Translations under genes and position numbers: made by a program
NCBI RefSeq assembly: GCF_025938095.1
Contig: NZ_JAPCZF010000007.1
Location: 1 to 64,000, forward strand
Length of the DNA: 64,000 nucleotides
Source: Novosphingobium sp. JCM 18896
Lineage (GTDB): Bacteria > Pseudomonadota > Alphaproteobacteria > Sphingomonadales > Sphingomonadaceae
Reading direction: 5' to 3'
Notes under the pieces: model-generated
Databases searched by the model: none
Seen by the model: only the letters and a program-made list of their open reading frames with translations
Told to the model about the DNA's origin: nothing
Shown here: positions 59,410-64,000 of the stretch, in pieces
How positions within the stretch are numbered: the stretch's first letter is position 1
Layout of the letters: every line of letters starts with the position of its first letter

Positions 59410-61848
59410 ATGGCTTGGAAGAAGCACAAAAGGGTTATGTTGATCGGAAGCGCGATGGCGATGGCGATGTCGACGCCAGCACTGGCGCAGCAGGGCAGCA
59501 GTTCGGACGGCAGCGACATCGTGGTCACCGCCCGCCGCACCGAAGAGCGGCTACAGGACGTGCCGATCTCGATCACCGTGTTCAACCAGGCACAGATCTC
59601 AGACCGCAATATCGTCACCGCGGCCGATCTCGGGACCTACACTCCGTCTCTGTCGACCAATACACGTTTCGGCCCCGACAAGGCGTCGTTCGCGATCCGC
59701 GGTTTCTCGCAGGATCCGGCGACTTCCCCTTCGGTCGGCGTCTATTTCGCCGAGGTCGTCGCCCCGCGATCGGCCGGCGCGACCACCGGCGGCAGCGGCT
59801 CGGGCCCAGGCCAATTGTTCGATCTCCAGAACGTCCAGGTGCTCAAGGGACCTCAAGGAACCCTGTTCGGCCGAAACACGACCGGCGGTGCCGTGCTGCT
59901 GGTCCCCAACAAGCCGACCGGAAACCTCGAAGGCTATGTCCAGGGCACGCTTGGCGATTACGGCCAGAAACGCGTCGAGGCGGTGCTGAACGTTCCGCTG
60001 GCAGATACCTTCAAGGTTCGCCTCGGTGTCGACCGCAACAAGCGCGACGGCTACCTGAGAAATCGCTCGGGGATCGGACCTGATGCGGTTGGCGACGTCG
60101 ACTACCTCGCCGCTCGGCTCAGCATCCTGGCAGACCTGACCCCTGATCTGGAAAACTATACGATCGGCAGCTTCAGCCGTTCGGACACCTACGGCATCTT
60201 GCTACGCCCGATCGCCTGCAACCGCAGCGGCCTCAATCAGCTCACCGTGCAAGGTTGCGCCCAGATCGACCGCCAGAACGCGCGCGGCGATGATTTCTGG
60301 GATGTCGAGAACGCGCATCCCGATCCCCGCAGCTACTTGCGGCAATGGCAGGTCATCAACACGACGACCTGGACGGTCAGCGACACGCTGACGGTGAAGA
60401 ACATCGCCAGCTATTCGGAGTACGAGGAGCAGACGCGGTTCGATCTGAATGGCCTGAATGTGCAGCCGGTCGCCGGCCGGCCGTTCAACTATATCATTGC
60501 CAGCCATGCGCCCGGCTATCCCACCGCAAGCCAGAATGGCTTCACGGAAGAATTGCAGCTCCAGGGTCGCTCGAGTGACGGGCGGTTCAACTGGCAGATC
60601 GGCGGTTATCTGGAATCGAGCAGGCCTCTGGGGCGCAGCGCGGCGTTCAACCCGATCAACCTGTCCTGCACCGACTATTTCAATCTGCAGTGTCAGAACG
60701 GGCTCGATCCGACCAAGCCGAACTATTCCGCCGGGACCATCACGTCGACTTCCTGGCAGCTCGCCTCGCGCAGCATCGGCCTTTATGCGCAGGGCACATA
60801 CAAACTGACGGAACAGTTCAGCGTCACCGCCGGGGTTCGCTACACCTGGGACCGGACTACGGCCTTCGCAGAAAACCTGCGCATTCTGTTCCCGCAACCG
60901 AACACGCCGCTCCTGACGTGCTCCAACAGCATCCGCTATCCAGGTGCCAGTCTTGCGATCGGCAAGACGGTTACCGATCGCAGCCAATGCCACGTCGATT
61001 ACGAGACATCCTCGCAGAAACCGACCTGGCTCATCGATGTCGAATACAAGCCGATGGACGACCTCATGGTCTACGGCAAATGGTCGCGCGGCTATCGCCA
61101 GGGCTACATCAATCCGAACGTCATCGCCTTCGAGACCTGGAACCCGGAGAAAGTCGATACCTATGAACTCGGTGCCAAGGCCAGTTTCGACGGTGCGGTG
61201 CGAGGCTATCTGAACCTTGCCGCCTTCTACAACGATTTCTCCGACCAACAGGTGCAGGTGAACGCCTTGGCGCGCCCCGGCATTCCGATTGCGGGCGCGA
61301 ACGTCACGGTCAACGCGGGCAAGTCGACGATCAAAGGCGTCGAAGTGGAAGGCTCGATCAGTCCGTTCGACGGGTTCAAGCTCGACGTCGGCTATGCCTA
61401 TCTCGATACCAAGCTCAAGGCGATCGTGTTCCCGGCGATCGATCCCAACAGCCCTTACGGATCGTTCGTCCAGCCGGCGGTCGGAGACAGCTTGCCGCTG
61501 ACCCCCAAGAACCGCGTTACGGTGACTGGCACATACACGCTGCCGCTCGACGAAGCCATCGGCCGCATAGCTCTTGGCGCCACCTTCACGCACACCGATA
61601 GTCAGCTCGCGACCGCCCGGTCCAATCCCTTCGGCCTGCTGCCGCCGTCCGATCTCTTGAACCTCAACATGACGTGGTCGGACGTGCTGGGCCAGCCGAT
61701 CGACCTCTCCGCTTTCGTGACCAACGTCACCAATGAGAAGGTATGGCTGAACGTGGGCAACGGCTACAATTCCATCGGCGTGGAATCGGTGCTGCCGGGC
61801 GCTCCCCGGATGGCCGGTGCGCGTTTGAAGACCCGCTTCGGCAATTGA
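59410..61848 (+). CDS. TonB-dependent receptor, 812 aa
   Basis: ATG 59410 follows AGGGGAGAG. The signal peptide ends MSTPALAQ. TonB-box/plug DIVVTARRTEERLQDVPISI and LKGPQGTLFGRNTTGGAVLL are almost identical to those of the TBDR at 40.8 kb, and shared barrel words (RDGYL, LADLTPDLENYTI, GYRQGYI/GYRAGGI) run through the protein. The barrel ends RMAGARLKTRFGN. Together the two receptors probably take up related compounds. Confidence 0.94.
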   Translation: MAWKKHKRVMLIGSAMAMAMSTPALAQQGSSSDGSDIVVTARRTEERLQDVPISITVFNQAQISDRNIVTAADLGTYTPSLSTNTRFGPDKASFAIRGFSQDPATSPSVGVYFAEVVAPRSAGATTGGSGSGPGQLFDLQNVQVLKGPQGTLFGRNTTGGAVLLVPNKPTGNLEGYVQGTLGDYGQKRVEAVLNVPLADTFKVRLGVDRNKRDGYLRNRSGIGPDAVGDVDYLAARLSILADLTPDLENYTIGSFSRSDTYGILLRPIACNRSGLNQLTVQGCAQIDRQNARGDDFWDVENAHPDPRSYLRQWQVINTTTWTVSDTLTVKNIASYSEYEEQTRFDLNGLNVQPVAGRPFNYIIASHAPGYPTASQNGFTEELQLQGRSSDGRFNWQIGGYLESSRPLGRSAAFNPINLSCTDYFNLQCQNGLDPTKPNYSAGTITSTSWQLASRSIGLYAQGTYKLTEQFSVTAGVRYTWDRTTAFAENLRILFPQPNTPLLTCSNSIRYPGASLAIGKTVTDRSQCHVDYETSSQKPTWLIDVEYKPMDDLMVYGKWSRGYRQGYINPNVIAFETWNPEKVDTYELGAKASFDGAVRGYLNLAAFYNDFSDQQVQVNALARPGIPIAGANVTVNAGKSTIKGVEVEGSISPFDGFKLDVGYAYLDTKLKAIVFPAIDPNSPYGSFVQPAVGDSLPLTPKNRVTVTGTYTLPLDEAIGRIALGATFTHTDSQLATARSNPFGLLPPSDLLNLNMTWSDVLGQPIDLSAFVTNVTNEKVWLNVGNGYNSIGVESVLPGAPRMAGARLKTRFGN

Positions 61849-61888
61849 ACGGACAGGAAGTCATGCAGCCCAGGCTTCCCTGGATCTT

Positions 61889-62956
61889 CTAGCGGTTCGC
61901 CTCGACGAGTTCTGCGCACCAGGCACCGAACTTGTCGAGGCGCTGCCACAAAAGCTGTCTTGTGCTGGCAAAGTTATGGATGTGGCCCATCTTCGGACAG
62001 ACGAACAGATCGACGCTCGGAGCCGAGCGGAAGGCACGCGGCTCTCCGCCCGGCTCGGCTATGAAATCGCGTTCTCCCATGGCGAGCAGGACCGGAACGG
62101 TCACGGCAGCTGCTTCGGGGATAACGATGCCCGGCGTCATGACGCTTCTCGAGGCCTTGCCCGCGATTCCCGTGGCGGCCCAGGGAACCGTCGGGGCTCC
62201 GATCGGCGGGATACCGTCAGCCGCGTACTCGTAGTGTGAAATGTCGGTGGCGATGACGTCCTCGGACACGTCATCGAAATAGGAGCTCCACTGCAACGCG
62301 GTGAGACCACCGCCATCGGTTCCTGAAGCCTGACTGGCTTCGACCTCGTCGAGATTCAGGATCCCGCCGGGCCTATCAGCGGCTATGTCCCTGCTGAACC
62401 ATGGCACCACGACGGGCGGCAGTCCCGGAGGCGTGGGCGGATGATTATGAAATAGACCGTACCCCAGCACGACGACGCCGTCGTAGCAGCGATGATGGGC
62501 CTGCTGCATGATCGTCAGGCAACCACCAAGCGAATGTCCGAGCCCGATACGGACAGGCTGGATGACGGGTGGGAGGTTGGGACAGAGCATCCCGTTGGCC
62601 AGCCGCAGCAGGATTTCCTCTTCGGCTCGCCGGTTGATCTCGCAGACGGCCGGAAGGCTCAGGGTGTCAAACGGATGCCGCGAGCTCTCACCTGTCCCGA
62701 CGTTGTCGAGCGCCACGAAGATCCAGCCGCGGCGCGCATGCCAGTCGGCTTGTGCCCCGCTCCCGGGCCCAGGGAGATCGCAGGTAAAATAGGCGCGCGA
62801 ATAGCTTCCCGCAGGCTTTGAAAAGCAGATGATCGGAGGGTCGCTGAGCGCATCCGCCGGCGGTAAGACAACCGTTGCCGCGACTTGCGCGTATTCCGCA
62901 ATGCCGGGCACGTCGACGTCGATTCTCAGCTCGATACTTGCCGTCAATCCCGCCAC
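61889..62956 (-). CDS. Alpha/beta hydrolase, 355 aa
   Basis: The nucleophile elbow is GLGHSLGGCL (Ser about 142). Preceding strands have IICFSKPAGSYSRAYF and WIFVALDNVGTGESSRHPFD. A likely acid residue is in LLAMGERDFIAEPGGE and the catalytic His in CPKMGHIHNF. Start is GTG 62956 next to GGGGG. There is no signal peptide. It is convergent with the TBDR gene and divergent from the AraC gene at the right edge. It is a candidate for hydrolysis of a pathway ester or C-C bond. Confidence 0.85.
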   Translation of the reverse strand: MAGLTASIELRIDVDVPGIAEYAQVAATVVLPPADALSDPPIICFSKPAGSYSRAYFTCDLPGPGSGAQADWHARRGWIFVALDNVGTGESSRHPFDTLSLPAVCEINRRAEEEILLRLANGMLCPNLPPVIQPVRIGLGHSLGGCLTIMQQAHHRCYDGVVVLGYGLFHNHPPTPPGLPPVVVPWFSRDIAADRPGGILNLDEVEASQASGTDGGGLTALQWSSYFDDVSEDVIATDISHYEYAADGIPPIGAPTVPWAATGIAGKASRSVMTPGIVIPEAAAVTVPVLLAMGERDFIAEPGGEPRAFRSAPSVDLFVCPKMGHIHNFASTRQLLWQRLDKFGAWCAELVEANR

Positions 62957-63176
62957 CCCCCGGGGCTACGATGCAGATGCTCTGCCCAAACGATCCATCA
63001 CCTAACTGACGAATCTGCACGGGCATTACAATGCCGCCGGACCCTTGGTCAGTCGTTCTGGACGCCCGGCCAAGTTGCCGAGTTGACAGCCCTTCTCTCG
63101 GTCCTATCGTTTTCGCACGGACAACCGCCACGCGCCCACAAATGGTCGAAGATGGCATCCGGGAGAGACCAGATCG

Positions 63177-64000
63177 ATGAAAGGCGTGAATAGCCCGAGC
63201 CGCTCGCCGTCGATGGCCGATTTGCTGGAGGCGGTGGAGCTGCGCGGCAGAGGTTGGTGTTACGTCGACCTTTCCGATACGGGTGGCTACTCCGTAAAGC
63301 CAAGCGATGCCGTGTTCCTGCATGTGGTCCTTGCCGGCCAGGTCGTACTTGCAAGATCAGGCGGGGAACCGGTGCGGATTTGCACCGGCGAGGGCATTGT
63401 CGTCGCTTCTGGCGAAGCCCATGCAATCCGGGCCGGTGCGACCGCAAGCACGCAGACCTTGGACTTTCTGTCGACCGAACAAGATGTGGACATTCCCCCT
63501 ACGATCCGTCTCGGCCGAGCCGGCAACTATTGTGCCCGTCTCCTCACGGCCCGGCTCCGGATGTCCTGGCCCGAAGGACTTAGTAGAGCGTCAATTCCCC
63601 CAACACTTCGGCTGGGGCATTCCGTAGGATCATCTGCCGAAGACACGCTCGATCCGGCCCTGCTTTCACGATGTGGCTTCGGCCCAGGCGCCACGCTGGT
63701 CCTGACGCGACTGGCGTCGGCAATGCTCACCGATGCGTTGCGACGAGAGCTTCTGCACCGCAAGAAGAAGGACATCGCCATCGCCGATCCACTCGATGAA
63801 GCGCGCAATCTGGTCGAACTCAGTCCGGGCAAGGGATGGACTGTCGAGACGCTCGCCCGAGCCGTAGGAATGGGGAGATCAAATTTCTCTGCCCAGTTCA
63901 GTCAGAGCTACGGCAAGTCGCCGATGGAGTTCGTAACGTCGGTCCGCATGCAGAGAGCTGCCGAGCTGCTACGCGACAGCCATATGGCCCTCCAGGAAAT
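63177..64000 (+). CDS. AraC-family regulator, incomplete at window edge
   Basis: ATG 63177 follows GGGAGAG. The frame stays open to the end of the window (274 codons). The N-terminal cupin-like domain has SDAVFLHVVLAGQVVLARSG, CTGEGIVVASGEAHAIRAGA. The DNA-binding domain begins WTVETLARAVGMGRSNFSAQ, then FVTSVRMQRAAELLRDSHMA; the second helix-turn-helix runs off the edge. It is divergent from the alpha/beta hydrolase gene, which it may control. Confidence 0.88.
   Translation, partial: MKGVNSPSRSPSMADLLEAVELRGRGWCYVDLSDTGGYSVKPSDAVFLHVVLAGQVVLARSGGEPVRICTGEGIVVASGEAHAIRAGATASTQTLDFLSTEQDVDIPPTIRLGRAGNYCARLLTARLRMSWPEGLSRASIPPTLRLGHSVGSSAEDTLDPALLSRCGFGPGATLVLTRLASAMLTDALRRELLHRKKKDIAIADPLDEARNLVELSPGKGWTVETLARAVGMGRSNFSAQFSQSYGKSPMEFVTSVRMQRAAELLRDSHMALQE

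Noticed and set aside
1..64000. tRNA, rRNA and riboswitch genes
   Set aside because: Looked for the T-loop GGTTCGAATCC-type words and conserved rRNA words; the few TTCGA matches lie inside protein genes and do not fold as tRNA.

Overview
The window is high-GC DNA that reads like an alphaproteobacterium of the order Sphingomonadales (Novosphingobium/Sphingobium-like). The grounds are four TonB-dependent receptor (TBDR) genes, AraC/VOC/P450/LLM catabolic genes, an ACR3-type arsenic operon, an IS110 element, a short tyrosine recombinase and many small secreted proteins. This placement rests on gene content and sequence style, not on a marker gene. No rRNA, tRNA or CRISPR array was recognised.

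Layout. 0-8.5 kb: small hypothetical genes, a pterin-dehydratase/glyoxalase fusion, an IS110 insertion sequence and a HAD phosphatase. 8.5-10.6 kb: an outer-membrane receptor with no signal peptide. 11.7-19.2 kb: a complete-looking curli-type amyloid locus on the + strand (csgF, csgG, a 703-aa curlin with about fifty strand motifs, two further curlin-repeat proteins, an unknown secreted protein, a CsgH-like gene), followed by a convergent LysR regulator. 20.4-23.2 kb: an unstable segment with a Doc toxin/AbrB-type antitoxin pair, a recombinase, IS3 and UmuC remnants and a two-gene unit resembling an immunity locus. 23.4-32.6 kb: cell-envelope genes of unknown function, including a 928-aa exported protein with a duplicated module, a META-domain lipoprotein, and a four-gene coupled operon ending in an excalibur protein and a nuclease-like protein. 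33-35 kb: a phytanoyl-CoA-dioxygenase-like gene and an epimerase. 35.8-38.4 kb: arsR-arsC-acr3-arsH with palindromic operators.

38.6-64 kb is a catabolic/uptake island: VOC proteins, three AraC regulators, three TBDRs, a cytochrome P450, two SDR-type enzymes, a luciferase-like monooxygenase, an MFS transporter and two alpha/beta hydrolases. It contains a near mirror-image duplication (VOC-AraC-TBDR-AraC-VOC). A hipBA toxin-antitoxin operon and three decayed genes sit inside it: a cyclodipeptide synthase in two frames, a twice-frameshifted cupin, and a winged-helix gene with an internal stop. The substrate cannot be named from sequence. The likely logic is TBDR import, oxygenation by the P450 and LLM monooxygenase, then dehydrogenation, isomerisation and hydrolysis by SDR, VOC and esterase proteins, under AraC control.

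A diverged, imperfectly palindromic repeat of about 60-66 bp occurs at least ten times, almost always between genes and always in the same orientation.
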